Origin: an uncultured beta proteobacterium
Lineage (GTDB): Bacteria > Pseudomonadota > Gammaproteobacteria > Burkholderiales > Burkholderiaceae
Reading direction: 5' to 3'
Assembly (NCBI GenBank): GCA_903827075.1
Contig: CAIKGX010000153.1
Coordinates: 1-8,437 of the forward strand
DNA: 8,437 nt
Shown in pieces: positions 1-6,865 of the stretch (positions are counted from its first letter, which is position 1; every line of letters begins with the position of its first letter). The translations under genes were made by a program, and so were the position numbers. The notes beneath the pieces were generated by a model, which ran no database searches, was not told where the DNA came from, and was given only the letters and a program-made list of their open reading frames with translations.

Positions 1-562
1 CAGCAGCTTGTGTACCAGCAACAATCAAATCCATCTCACTAGTGGCTTGCTCTGTACGAGTTGGGTTCAAAAGGTATTGACCATTAGCGTAACCAACGCG
101 TGCTGCGCCAACCGGACCAGCAAATGGAATACCTGAAACTGCCAATGCGGCAGAAGCAGCGATCAAAGCTGGAATATCGGAAGGAACATCAGGATTGATA
201 GATAAAACATGAATCACAACCTGAACTTCGTTTAAGAAGCCTTCTGGGAATAATGGACGCAATGGGCGATCGATCAAACGGGAGATCAATGTCTCGCCTT
301 CTGATGGGCGACCTTCACGACGGAAAAAACCACCAGGAATTTTTCCTGCGGCGTAAGTTTTCTCCAAGTAATCAACAGTCAATGGGAAAAAAGACTGGCC
401 TGGCTTGGCTGATTTAGAGGCAACTACTGTACCCATAACTACAGTGTCGTCAACATTAACGATTACAGCACCACCAGATTGACGAGCAATCTCGCCTGTT
501 TCCATTGTTACTTGATGGTTGCCCCATTGAAAACTCTTTACTGCTTTATTAAACATAGTCAT
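1..562 (-). CDS. pnp: Polynucleotide phosphorylase, N-terminal part (runs off the left edge)
   Basis: PNPase is a trimeric 3'-5' phosphorolytic exoribonuclease of the cytoplasm that degrades mRNA and is a usual partner of RNase E. The window holds about 187 codons, read leftward from 562, out of roughly 700 for the family. They cover most of the first RNase PH-like domain, with the family segments [32 protein letters not shown] and [15 protein letters not shown] easy to recognise. Two in-frame ATGs lie at 562 and 556. The GGAG at 575-572 is 9 bases from the first and 15 from the second, so 562 is chosen (protein starts MTMFNK). The gene follows rpsO, the classical rpsO-pnp pairing. The 269-base spacer holds a terminator-like hairpin and two leader hairpins that suggest post-transcriptional control. 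The KH, S1 and second RNase PH domains lie outside the window. The identification is secure. Confidence 0.97.
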   Translation of the reverse strand, partial: MTMFNKAVKSFQWGNHQVTMETGEIARQSGGAVIVNVDDTVVMGTVVASKSAKPGQSFFPLTVDYLEKTYAAGKIPGGFFRREGRPSEGETLISRLIDRPLRPLFPEGFLNEVQVVIHVLSINPDVPSDIPALIAASAALAVSGIPFAGPVGAARVGYANGQYLLNPTRTEQATSEMDLIVAGTQAA

Positions 563-610
563 TCTGATCTTCTCCAAATTGTTCACGCAAAACCCACATG
601 AATTTCACGC

Positions 611-640
611 TTGCCGTGGGATAAAGCAGTGTCACGGCAA
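611..640 (-). promoter_or_regulatory. pnp leader hairpin 2 (proximal)
   Basis: TTGCCGTG at 611-618 is perfectly repeated in inverted form as CACGGCAA at 633-640, giving an 8-bp stem with a 14-base loop in the pnp 5' leader, about 50 bases before the start codon. No U-run follows, so it is not a terminator. Its position after the longer hairpin at 672-717 recalls the second stem-loop of the E. coli pnp leader. That functional reading is inference. Confidence 0.5.
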
Positions 641-671
641 CACTGGAGCGATAAAAGATCACAAGGGATGC

Positions 672-717
672 CATTCCAGAGAGACTCTGAATCCATTTTC
701 AGAAGCTCATTGGAATG
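672..717 (-). promoter_or_regulatory. pnp leader long hairpin, candidate RNase III site
   Basis: In the pnp leader a nearly full-length hairpin can form from three stacked stems: CATTCCA/TGGAATG (7 bp, 672-678 with 711-717), GAG/CTC (3 bp, 681-683 with 706-708) and TCTGAA/TTCAGA (6 bp, 686-691 with 698-703). Two symmetric 2x2 internal loops separate the stems, and the cap is a 6-base loop. There is no U-tract, so a terminator is unlikely. In E. coli, RNase III cuts a long stem in the pnp leader and PNPase then destabilises its own message; the position of this hairpin, about 110 bases before the pnp start, fits that arrangement. The fold is read directly from the sequence; RNase III cleavage is inferred. 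Confidence 0.55.
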
Positions 718-752
718 ACACGATCCCCTACACAAATAATCTAAAAGCGCTC

Positions 753-814
753 AAAAAACATGCCATCTGCTTAAGACTGGTTCTGCGAAGAAACAACCCT
801 AAGAAAGATGGCAT
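753..814 (-). terminator. Terminator-like hairpin after rpsO
   Basis: On the minus strand, 18 bases after the rpsO stop, ATGCCATCT (814-806) and AGATGGCAT (768-760) form a 9-bp stem followed by G and six T (758-753). The 37-base loop can itself fold further (CTTA with TAAG, GGTT with AACC), giving one long bulged stem. Stem plus U-tract fits an intrinsic terminator or partial attenuator separating rpsO from pnp. The large loop lowers confidence. A weak promoter-like pair, ATGGCA (766-761) with 17 bases then TAGATT (743-738), overlaps it and could serve pnp. Confidence 0.55.
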
Positions 815-831
815 TGCAATACCGATAAGAA

Positions 832-1101
832 TTACTTACGGAGACCTAATTTCTCGATCAATGCGCGATAGCGGTCCAGATCTTTGCCTTTGAGGTAATC
901 CAAGAGGCGACGGCGACGTGAAACCATCTTCAACAAACCGCGACGGCTGTGATGGTCTTTGGCGTTAGCCTTGAAATGGGGGGTTAATTCATTGATGCGG
1001 GCTGTTAACAATGAAACTTGAACTTCAGGGCTACCCGTATCATTTGCGCTACGCGCGTTTTCTTTGACGATTTCCGCCGTTTTAATATCAGCAACTGCCA
1101 T
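832..1101 (-). CDS. rpsO: 30S ribosomal protein S15
   Basis: S15 binds the central domain of 16S rRNA (helices 20-22) early in 30S assembly and takes part in a subunit bridge. The 89-residue product starting MAVADIK has the usual S15 length and its hallmark segments: the N-terminal helix, [36 protein letters not shown] and [10 protein letters not shown], ending in LGLRK. A second ATG lies two codons upstream at 1107. The Shine-Dalgarno AAGGAG (1114-1109) is 7 bases from 1101 but only one base from 1107, so the start at 1101 is preferred and matches the canonical length. The gene is followed by pnp in the same direction. An extended -10 promoter and a leader hairpin lie upstream. In E. coli S15 represses its own translation by binding its leader; the hairpin at 1120-1151 is a possible equivalent. 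Confidence 0.98.
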   Translation of the reverse strand: MAVADIKTAEIVKENARSANDTGSPEVQVSLLTARINELTPHFKANAKDHHSRRGLLKMVSRRRRLLDYLKGKDLDRYRALIEKLGLRK

Positions 1102-1108
1102 TTTCATA

Positions 1109-1114
1109 CTCCTT
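1109..1114 (-). promoter_or_regulatory. Shine-Dalgarno of rpsO (decides the start)
   Basis: AAGGAG sits 7 bases before the ATG at 1101 and abuts, with one base between, the ATG at 1107. This spacing selects the downstream ATG as the true start of S15. Confidence 0.8.
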
Positions 1115-1119
1115 ACTTG

Positions 1120-1151
1120 CGAACACTTGAGCTTTTACCCAATCTGTGTCG
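1120..1151 (-). promoter_or_regulatory. rpsO leader hairpin, candidate S15 autoregulatory site
   Basis: Just upstream of the rpsO ribosome binding site the RNA can form an 11-bp interrupted stem. UUGGG (1142-1138) pairs with CUCAA (1131-1127) around the loop UAAAAG. Then ACAC (1149-1146) pairs with GUGU (1126-1123) beyond a 3-base AGA bulge, and CG (1151-1150) pairs with CG (1121-1120) across a single bulged U. It ends 5 bases from AAGGAG. The upper stem contains a G-U pair next to G-C pairs, reminiscent of the GU/GC element that S15 recognises in 16S rRNA. The fold is seen; regulation by S15 is inference. Confidence 0.4.
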
Positions 1152-1203
1152 TGCATTAATTAACGAAATAAAACAAAAAAGCTTTAAAAATCAAAGCCAT
1201 CGA

Positions 1204-1232
1204 ATTGTAGCAGACAGGCCTCAAAATGAGTA
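1204..1232 (-). promoter_or_regulatory. Probable rpsO promoter (extended -10)
   Basis: On the minus strand TACAAT (1209-1204) is preceded by TG one base upstream (TGC-TACAAT, an extended -10 element). At 17 bases upstream lies a weak -35, TACTCA (1232-1227). The predicted start near 1197 would give rpsO a leader of roughly 95 bases carrying the hairpin at 1120-1151. Confidence 0.55.
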
Positions 1233-1276
1233 GGCATCACCATAAACTTTGGTAGTCTTTGGATATTCTTTAATTC

Positions 1277-1282
1277 TATAAT
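1277..1282 (+). promoter_or_regulatory. Alternative -10 box for the SYLF gene
   Basis: A perfect TATAAT lies 37 bases before the ATG at 1319, but I find no convincing -35 at 16-18 bases upstream (AGTCTT at 17). If used, it would give a leader of about 30 bases. It ranks below the TTGGCA/TATACT pair. Confidence 0.3.
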
Positions 1283-1310
1283 TGGCATTAATTCAATAAA
1301 ATCATATACT
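1282..1310 (+). promoter_or_regulatory. Sigma-70-type promoter almost touching the SYLF start codon
   Basis: TTGGCA (1282-1287, 5 of 6 to consensus), a 17-base spacer and TATACT (1305-1310, 5 of 6) form the best promoter in the spacer. The expected transcription start is about 1316-1318, and the ATG is at 1319. The message would be leaderless or nearly so, which fits the lack of a clear Shine-Dalgarno sequence. Confidence 0.55.
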
Positions 1311-1318
1311 TAAGAAAA

Positions 1319-1915
1319 ATGAAGCTATTCAATCGCACCCTACTACCTCTCCTTTTTTGGACTTTTTGCCTGAACACCTCTGCTTTGGCTCAATTTTCAT
1401 CAATATTTGGGGGAGATAAAACCCCCCAGCAACAGCGTCAAGAGGCTCTGAAGAAAAGTGATGAAGTTTTAAAACATCTTTATAGGGTTCAGCCCAACGC
1501 CAAGGAGGCGGTTGAAAAAGGGGTTGGTTACGCCACTTTTAGCAACTTTGGGATGAAAATTTTGATTGCTGGCGGTGGATCCGGCAGCGGCGTGGTGATC
1601 AGTAAAAGCTACCCAAAGCCTATTTATATGAATATGGCTGAAGTCCAGGCCGGTCTTGGTGTAGGCATTAAGTCCTTCCAGAACGTCTTTGTCTTTCAAA
1701 CGGAGGCAGCTATGAATGATTTTGTTAACTCAGGCTGGACCTTTGGCGGTCAGGCATCAGTGGCGGCTAAATATGAAAAAAATGGTGATGCCTACCAAGG
1801 GTCGGTAGTGGTTGCCCCTGGCGTACTCATGTACCAATTAACAGACTCAGGCCTTGCCGCTGAGATCACCGGCAAGGGCACTAAGTACTATAAAGATACT
1901 GAACTCAATAAATAA
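1319..1915 (+). CDS. Secreted SYLF (Ysc84-like) domain protein
   Basis: The 198-residue product has a signal peptide: K2 and R6, then a hydrophobic stretch at about 8-18, then S21-A-L-A24 followed by Q25, a good signal peptidase I site. C17 does not sit in a lipobox, so it is not a lipoprotein. The mature part matches the SYLF/Ysc84 family: AVEKGVGYATFSNFGMKI, a Gly-rich IAGGGSGSGVVI segment, GLGVGIKSFQNVFVF and GWTFGGQASVAAKY, ending in KGTKYYKD. Family members in eukaryotes bind phosphoinositides and actin; bacterial ones are exported proteins of unknown role, possibly envelope- or lipid-related. It is the only plus-strand gene here, divergent from rpsO and convergent with leuA, with just 12 bases between its stop and the leuA stop. 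I see no U-rich terminator on its own strand. Start 1319 is the only ATG giving the full signal peptide. Confidence 0.9.
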   Translation: MKLFNRTLLPLLFWTFCLNTSALAQFSSIFGGDKTPQQQRQEALKKSDEVLKHLYRVQPNAKEAVEKGVGYATFSNFGMKILIAGGGSGSGVVISKSYPKPIYMNMAEVQAGLGVGIKSFQNVFVFQTEAAMNDFVNSGWTFGGQASVAAKYEKNGDAYQGSVVVAPGVLMYQLTDSGLAAEITGKGTKYYKDTELNK

Positions 1916-1918
1916 ACA

Positions 1919-1944
1919 CGCAGATGCTTAAGGCGTCATCTGCG
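1919..1944 (-). terminator. Probable leuA terminator overlapping its stop codon
   Basis: CGCAGATG (minus strand, 1944-1937) and CATCTGCG (1926-1919) form a perfect 8-bp stem around a 10-base loop that contains the leuA TAA. On the minus strand the stem is followed by the T-rich run TGTTTATTTATT, consistent with an intrinsic terminator, though the run is interrupted. On the plus strand no T-run follows, so it is unlikely to end the SYLF message efficiently. Confidence 0.5.
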
Positions 1945-3475
1945 CATTCATCTTCACAAGGCTAGGATCATGCAACTTGTTTAATGCTGCCAAGTAAGCC
2001 TTAGCGGAAGCAGCAATGATGTCTGGATCGACTCCAACACCATTCACAATGCGCCCTCCCTTGGTCAAGCGCACGGTCACCTCTCCTTGAGACTGCGTAC
2101 CTGAAGTAATGGCATTAACGGAGTAGAGCAATTGCTCTGCTCCACTTTTAGCTACTGCTTCAATAGCATTTAAGCTAGCATCAACCGGTCCATTACCCTC
2201 AGACTCAGAGCTGACCTCTTTGTCACCCATACTAAAAGTGACTCGTGACTTTGGGCGCTCGCCTGTTTCCGAATGCTGGCTTAATGAGACAAAATGGTAG
2301 TAGTCGTTGCTCTCTGCTGTTCCAGCGCTAGACATGATTGCAATAATGTCCTCATCAAAAATTTCTGCTTTTTGATCAGCCAACGCCTTGAAGGATGCGA
2401 AAGCTTCATTTAAATCGGCTTCAGCTTCTACGGTGATACCTAATTCATGCAATCGTTGCTTGAAGGCATTTCGCCCAGATAATTTACCCAATACGATCTT
2501 ATTAGCTGACCAACCCACATCTTCTGCGCGCATGATTTCATAAGTCTCGCGGTTCTTTAAGATGCCGTCTTGATGAATGCCCGAGGCATGGGCAAAAGCA
2601 TTGGCTCCCACTACTGCTTTATTAGGCTGAACCACGAAGCCAGTGATATGAGATACCAATTTAGAGGCAGGCACAATCTGAGTAGCATCAATATCGCAGA
2701 CCAAATTGAAGTAATCTTTGCGGGTACGCAAGGACATCACAATCTCTTCTAAGGCGGTATTACCAGCGCGCTCGCCCAAACCATTAATGGTGCACTCGAT
2801 TTGACGCGCACCACCGATTTTTACGCCAGCCAAAGAATTGGCCACAGCCATGCCTAAGTCGTTATGGCAATGAACCGACCAAACTGCCTTATCAGAATTC
2901 GGTACGCGCGTACGCAAGGTCTTGATAAATTCACCATATAACTCTGGCGTGGCATAACCAACGGTATCAGGAATATTGATGGTAGTAGCACCTTCATTGA
3001 TCACGCCTTCTACTACGCGACATAAGAAATCCATCTCAGAGCGATAGCCGTCTTCTGCTGAGAATTCGATATCTTCAGCCAAGTTTCTAGCAAAGCGAAT
3101 AGACCGTTTTGCTTGCTCCAAGACCTCTTCTGGCGACATGCGTAACTTCACAGCCATATGCAATGGGCTCGTTGCCAAGAAGGCATGGATACGTTTTGCC
3201 TTTGCTTGCTTTAAGGCATCTGCAGCACGAGTAATATCCTTATCGTTGGCACGAGCGAGTGAGCAAACTATCGAATCCTTAATCGCTGCCGCAACAGCAG
3301 AAATTGCTTGAAAATCACCTTCAGAACTAGCAGCAAAGCCAGCCTCAATGACATCCACTTTAAGGCGCTCTAATTGACGGGCAATGCGGACTTTCTCGTC
3401 CTTAGTCATGGAGGCGCCTGGCGACTGTTCGCCATCACGCAAGGTGGTATCAAAAATGATTACTTTATCGCTCAT
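1928..3475 (-). CDS. leuA: 2-isopropylmalate synthase
   Basis: LeuA condenses 2-ketoisovalerate with acetyl-CoA to 2-isopropylmalate, the first committed step of leucine synthesis. The 515-residue product is full length for the bacterial LeuA type. The N-terminal TIM barrel shows [15 protein letters not shown] (residues 9-23, with the catalytic R13 and metal-ligand D14), the metal-binding HCHND (H202, H204) and GERAGN (ending N239). The C-terminal part (about 390-515), with [12 protein letters not shown] and [14 protein letters not shown], is the domain that normally binds leucine for feedback inhibition. An in-frame GTG at 3478 precedes the ATG at 3475. GGAG (3486-3483) is 7 bases from the ATG and 4 from the GTG, so the ATG is preferred. 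It follows pssA in the same direction across a 249-base gap holding a Leu-rich peptide and a strong terminator, which suggests attenuation. It ends 12 bases from the convergent SYLF gene. Confidence 0.97.
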   Translation of the reverse strand: MSDKVIIFDTTLRDGEQSPGASMTKDEKVRIARQLERLKVDVIEAGFAASSEGDFQAISAVAAAIKDSIVCSLARANDKDITRAADALKQAKAKRIHAFLATSPLHMAVKLRMSPEEVLEQAKRSIRFARNLAEDIEFSAEDGYRSEMDFLCRVVEGVINEGATTINIPDTVGYATPELYGEFIKTLRTRVPNSDKAVWSVHCHNDLGMAVANSLAGVKIGGARQIECTINGLGERAGNTALEEIVMSLRTRKDYFNLVCDIDATQIVPASKLVSHITGFVVQPNKAVVGANAFAHASGIHQDGILKNRETYEIMRAEDVGWSANKIVLGKLSGRNAFKQRLHELGITVEAEADLNEAFASFKALADQKAEIFDEDIIAIMSSAGTAESNDYYHFVSLSQHSETGERPKSRVTFSMGDKEVSSESEGNGPVDASLNAIEAVAKSGAEQLLYSVNAITSGTQSQGEVTVRLTKGGRIVNGVGVDPDIIAASAKAYLAALNKLHDPSLVKMNAQMTP

Positions 3476-3482
3476 CACTACT

Positions 3483-3486
3483 CTCC
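3483..3486 (-). promoter_or_regulatory. Shine-Dalgarno of leuA (decides the start)
   Basis: GGAG lies 7 bases upstream of the ATG at 3475 and only 4 bases from the overlapping in-frame GTG at 3478, favouring the ATG. Confidence 0.7.
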
Positions 3487-3547
3487 AGTTCGGTATTACT
3501 AAATTATTGATTGCTCAATATTGTCTTTGATTTATTAAAGCGCTCTT

Positions 3548-3579
3548 AAAAACAAAAACCCCAGCAATTTGCTGGGGTT
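3548..3579 (-). terminator. Strong intrinsic terminator upstream of leuA (attenuator)
   Basis: On the minus strand AACCCCAGCA (3579-3570) and TGCTGGGGTT (3566-3557) form a perfect 10-bp stem with a 3-base loop, AAT. The run TTTGTTTTT follows at 3556-3548. This is a textbook rho-independent terminator. It lies after the Leu-rich peptide stop (3619) and about 72 bases before the leuA ATG, with leuA downstream in the same direction. It could simply end the ilv-psd-pssA message. No convincing leuA promoter is visible between it and leuA, and the leader reading frame can form a competing structure, so an attenuator is the better reading. Confidence 0.85.
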
Positions 3580-3641
3580 GGTATGTGGCGGTTAATGAAT
3601 TACTTTAATTTCATCAACTCAGGCCTTACCCGCCCCAAGCA
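3570..3641 (-). promoter_or_regulatory. Predicted antiterminator pairing
   Basis: UGCUUGGGG (3641-3633), inside the leader-peptide frame, can pair with CCCCAGCA (3577-3570), the 5' arm of the terminator: UGCU with AGCA and GGGG with CCCC, with one bulged U. Beyond a 2x2 internal loop, GGU (3630-3628) pairs with ACC (3582-3580). This 11-bp structure and the terminator cannot form together. A ribosome stalled on the Leu codons upstream would leave the 5' segment free; one reaching the TGA at 3621-3619 would cover it. Confidence 0.6.
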
Positions 3642-3696
3642 TTAGGCTTAGCGCTAGTAGAAGCAGACCAGATAAGGGGGTGAAATTCATCAACAT
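3619..3696 (-). CDS. Leucine-rich leader peptide of leuA (25 codons)
   Basis: A small frame between pssA and leuA encodes a 25-residue peptide, MLMNFTPLSG followed by LLLLALSLMLGAGKA, with nine leucines. These include four consecutive codons CTG CTT CTA CTA (3666-3655), with further CTA codons two and four positions later. A second ATG at 3690 would give 23 residues. The context resembles the E. coli leuL leader, which also has a run of four Leu codons ahead of a terminator. Here the stop at 3621-3619 is followed 40 bases later by a strong terminator and then leuA. The frame begins 28 bases after the pssA stop. No good Shine-Dalgarno is visible; AGG at 3712-3710 is 13 bases away. A TATATT at 3708-3703 could be a -10 giving a nearly leaderless transcript, but its -35 is poor. 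The alternative is a small membrane peptide or chance hydrophobic frame. The frame is certain; its regulatory role is inference. Confidence 0.65.
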   Translation of the reverse strand: MLMNFTPLSGLLLLALSLMLGAGKA

Positions 3697-3724
3697 AGAT
3701 TAAATATAACCTAAAAATTGCAAA

Positions 3725-4585
3725 TTAGCTAAAGCGACGTCCGCTAAATCGTTCCCATGCCCAAATGACATACCCAGAGATGGAATACACAACAAATAAG
3801 CCAAATAGGGTTAAAGGTGGGTTAGAGGAGATCAGAACAAAGGTCAAAATCATCAACACCATCACACCAAATGGCACGCGATAGCGCACATCTAAGGCTT
3901 TGCCGCTATAAAAACGGGCGTTCGATACCATTGTTAAGCCAGCGTATACCGCTATAAAAAAGGTAATCCAAGGAATTGCTGTGTCACGAACTGGCAGCTT
4001 ATTATCATCAGCCAGCCAAATAAAGCCGGCCATTAGTGCACCAGCGGCTGGACTTGGCAGGCCCTGAAAGAATTTTTTATCTACGACGGTCGTATTGACA
4101 TTAAAACGAGCCAGACGCAATGCCGCACCGGCGCAATAAGTAAAGGCAGCTAACCAACCCCACTTACCCAGATCTTTTAAAGCCCACTCGTAAGCCACTA
4201 AGGCGGGGGCTACACCAAAAGAAACCATATCTGCAAGTGAATCATATTGCTCACCAAACGCGCTTTGAGTATTGGTCATCCGCGCGACACGGCCGTCCAT
4301 TCCGTCTAAAACCAAGGATGCAAAGATGGCAATCGCAGCTGTTTCAAACTGGTGATTCATCGCATTCACGATGGCAAAGAAACCACAAAATAATGCTGCA
4401 GTTGTAAATGCATTAGGTAAAAGATAAATACCTTTGCTGCGCTTGCGAGGCTTTTCGTGGATCTCTTCTACTTCAAAATCGACCTCATCACCCAGATCCT
4501 CAGCCCACTGATCTTGGGTGGACTCAACACGAGTGCGTGCCAAGCGACTTCGATCGATGCGGCCACGACGGCGAAATGTAGTCAA
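3725..4585 (-). CDS. pssA: CDP-diacylglycerol-serine O-phosphatidyltransferase
   Basis: PssA makes phosphatidylserine from CDP-diacylglycerol and serine at the inner membrane, supplying Psd. The 286-residue product carries the complete CDP-alcohol phosphatidyltransferase signature: D94-x2-D97-G98-x2-A101-R102-x8-G111-x3-D115-x3-D119. Several hydrophobic membrane segments follow, and the protein ends in a basic tail (WERFSGRRFS). This is the polytopic type II enzyme, not the E. coli PssA type. The only workable start is a TTG at 4585 (GGGA at 4595-4592, 6 bases upstream); the first in-frame ATG is at residue 76, inside the membrane domain. The first 50 residues form a hydrophilic extension, Arg-rich then acid-rich, of unknown role. 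The gene starts 26 bases after the psd stop, so the two are very likely co-transcribed. No terminator is visible between pssA and the leader peptide. Confidence 0.93.
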   Translation of the reverse strand: MTTFRRRGRIDRSRLARTRVESTQDQWAEDLGDEVDFEVEEIHEKPRKRSKGIYLLPNAFTTAALFCGFFAIVNAMNHQFETAAIAIFASLVLDGMDGRVARMTNTQSAFGEQYDSLADMVSFGVAPALVAYEWALKDLGKWGWLAAFTYCAGAALRLARFNVNTTVVDKKFFQGLPSPAAGALMAGFIWLADDNKLPVRDTAIPWITFFIAVYAGLTMVSNARFYSGKALDVRYRVPFGVMVLMILTFVLISSNPPLTLFGLFVVYSISGYVIWAWERFSGRRFS

Positions 4586-4611
4586 AGAATATCCCAGTAA
4601 AAGAAACTCAA

Positions 4612-5259
4612 TTAATCCAAACCTGGCAAGCGAGCCAATGCAGTATTGGTTGCAAAGACTTTATCACCAACGCTTACTAAAGGCTCAGCCGTTAAGGGTA
4701 AATATACATCTACCCGTGAACCAAAACGAATAAAGCCATAACGCTCACCCGCCTTAAGCCTATCACCAACATGGATATAGCAAAGAATTCGACGGGCAAT
4801 CAATCCAGCTACCTGAACTAGGGTCACCATTTGACCATTGGCATCAATCACCACAGCATTGCGCTCGTTCTCAGTAGATGCTTTATCTAAATCGGCATTC
4901 ACGAACTTTCCTGGGAAGTACTGAATTTCTTTAACCAAGCCATTTACTGCACTTCGGTTTGAATGCACATTAAATACATTCATAAATACGCTAATTTTTA
5001 ATGCTTCACGCCCAGCATAGGGATCATTTGCTTTCTCTACTACAACAATGCGGCCATCAGCAGGAGATAAAACCAAATCCCGACCTAAGGCAGCAATCCT
5101 TTGCGGATCGCGGAAGAACTGCAGAACAAAGATAAAGATAATCCACAGTGGCCATGACCATGCAATGCCACCAAGATAATGGACTAGCAAAGTGACAGCA
5201 CCCACCAGAGCTAAATACGGCCAACCTTCTTTCGCAATAATGGGGTGCGGATACATCAT
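4612..5259 (-). CDS. psd: Phosphatidylserine decarboxylase proenzyme (short form)
   Basis: Psd converts phosphatidylserine to phosphatidylethanolamine at the inner membrane. Like other family members it should self-cleave and use a pyruvoyl group made from the Ser at the cleavage point. The 215-residue product is the short bacterial form. One or two membrane segments lie near the N-terminus (about 15-48), followed by PADG (D68), NVFNVHSNR (H99) and [11 protein letters not shown], with S181 in the Gly-Ser cleavage site. These give the Asp-His-Ser set expected for self-processing. Two adjacent ATGs occur at 5259 and 5256; AAAGG (5276-5272) is 12 or more bases away, so the start is uncertain by one codon and translation initiation may be weak or coupled to ilvC, which ends 43 bases upstream. 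It is placed directly before pssA, its substrate-supplying partner. Confidence 0.95.
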   Translation of the reverse strand: MMYPHPIIAKEGWPYLALVGAVTLLVHYLGGIAWSWPLWIIFIFVLQFFRDPQRIAALGRDLVLSPADGRIVVVEKANDPYAGREALKISVFMNVFNVHSNRSAVNGLVKEIQYFPGKFVNADLDKASTENERNAVVIDANGQMVTLVQVAGLIARRILCYIHVGDRLKAGERYGFIRFGSRVDVYLPLTAEPLVSVGDKVFATNTALARLPGLD

Positions 5260-5302
5260 CTTTGTTCTGAGCCTTTATAAGTTACTACAAGTTCTTGTTT
5301 GC

Positions 5303-6364
<1,062 letters not shown>

Positions 6365-6373
6365 TTAAAAAAA

Positions 6374-6865
6374 TTAAACCTTCAAGATACGTTCTCCGCG
6401 CCCAATTCCAGAACCACCCGAACGGACAGTTTCTAGAATGGAGGCACGATCGATCGAATCAATGAAAGCATCTAATTTGGCACCATCACCAGTTAACTCG
6501 ATGGTGTAGCTTTTGTCCGTCACATCGATGATGCGGCCACGGAAGATATCGGTTGTGCGCTTTAGCTCTTCGCGCTCTTTACCAACCGCACGCACCTTAA
6601 TCATCATGAGCTCGCGCTCAATATGAGGACCTTCAGTCAAATCAAACACCTTTACCACTTCAACCAAGCGGTTCAAGTGTTTGGTAATTTGCTCGATGAT
6701 ATCTTCTGAGCCGATCGTCACAATCGTCATCCGTGACAATGAAGGATCTTCAGTAGGTGCAACACTCAAGGTTTCAATGTTGTATCCACGCGCAGAAAAA
6801 AGTCCAACAACCCGTGATAGCGCGCCTGGCTCGTTTTCCAGTAATACAGAAATAATATGTCGCAT
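6374..6865 (-). CDS. ilvH: Acetolactate synthase small (regulatory) subunit
   Basis: The small subunit activates the catalytic subunit and confers feedback inhibition by valine. At 163 residues it has the same length as E. coli IlvH. The N-terminal ACT domain (about 4-76) starts MRHIISVLLENEPGALSRVVGLFSARGYNIE; N11, G14 and N29, positions linked to valine binding in E. coli IlvH as I recall, are conserved, so feedback sensitivity is expected. The C-terminal domain (about 80-158) has REELKRTTDIFRGRIIDVT. Its ATG overlaps the ilvI stop by one base (TAATG), with GAGG (6876-6873) 7 bases upstream inside ilvI, so the two subunits are translationally coupled. The symbol ilvN is also used for this family. 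Confidence 0.97.
   Translation of the reverse strand: MRHIISVLLENEPGALSRVVGLFSARGYNIETLSVAPTEDPSLSRMTIVTIGSEDIIEQITKHLNRLVEVVKVFDLTEGPHIERELMMIKVRAVGKEREELKRTTDIFRGRIIDVTDKSYTIELTGDGAKLDAFIDSIDRASILETVRSGGSGIGRGERILKV

Noticed and set aside
582..610. Direct repeat TTCACGC at 582-588 and 604-610
   Set aside because: Seven bases, two copies only, likely chance; no link to a recognised site.
579..893. Plus-strand open frame of 104 codons across the rpsO-pnp spacer
   Set aside because: It runs antisense through the terminator, both pnp leader hairpins and the end of rpsO, shows no recognisable domain and has no plausible ribosome binding site.
1171..1198. Small hairpin GCTTT/AAAGC followed by a T-run in the rpsO leader (minus strand)
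   Set aside because: Only 5 mostly A-T base pairs right at the predicted transcription start; too weak to call a terminator or attenuator.
1018..1233. Plus-strand open frame antisense to the rpsO start
   Set aside because: It overlaps the rpsO N-terminus, leader and promoter on the opposite strand, and its composition looks like chance.
3480..3547. A separate leuA promoter downstream of the terminator
   Set aside because: AT-rich, but no -35/-10 pair with acceptable match and spacing was found (for example TTGAGC is only 14 bases from TAATAC).
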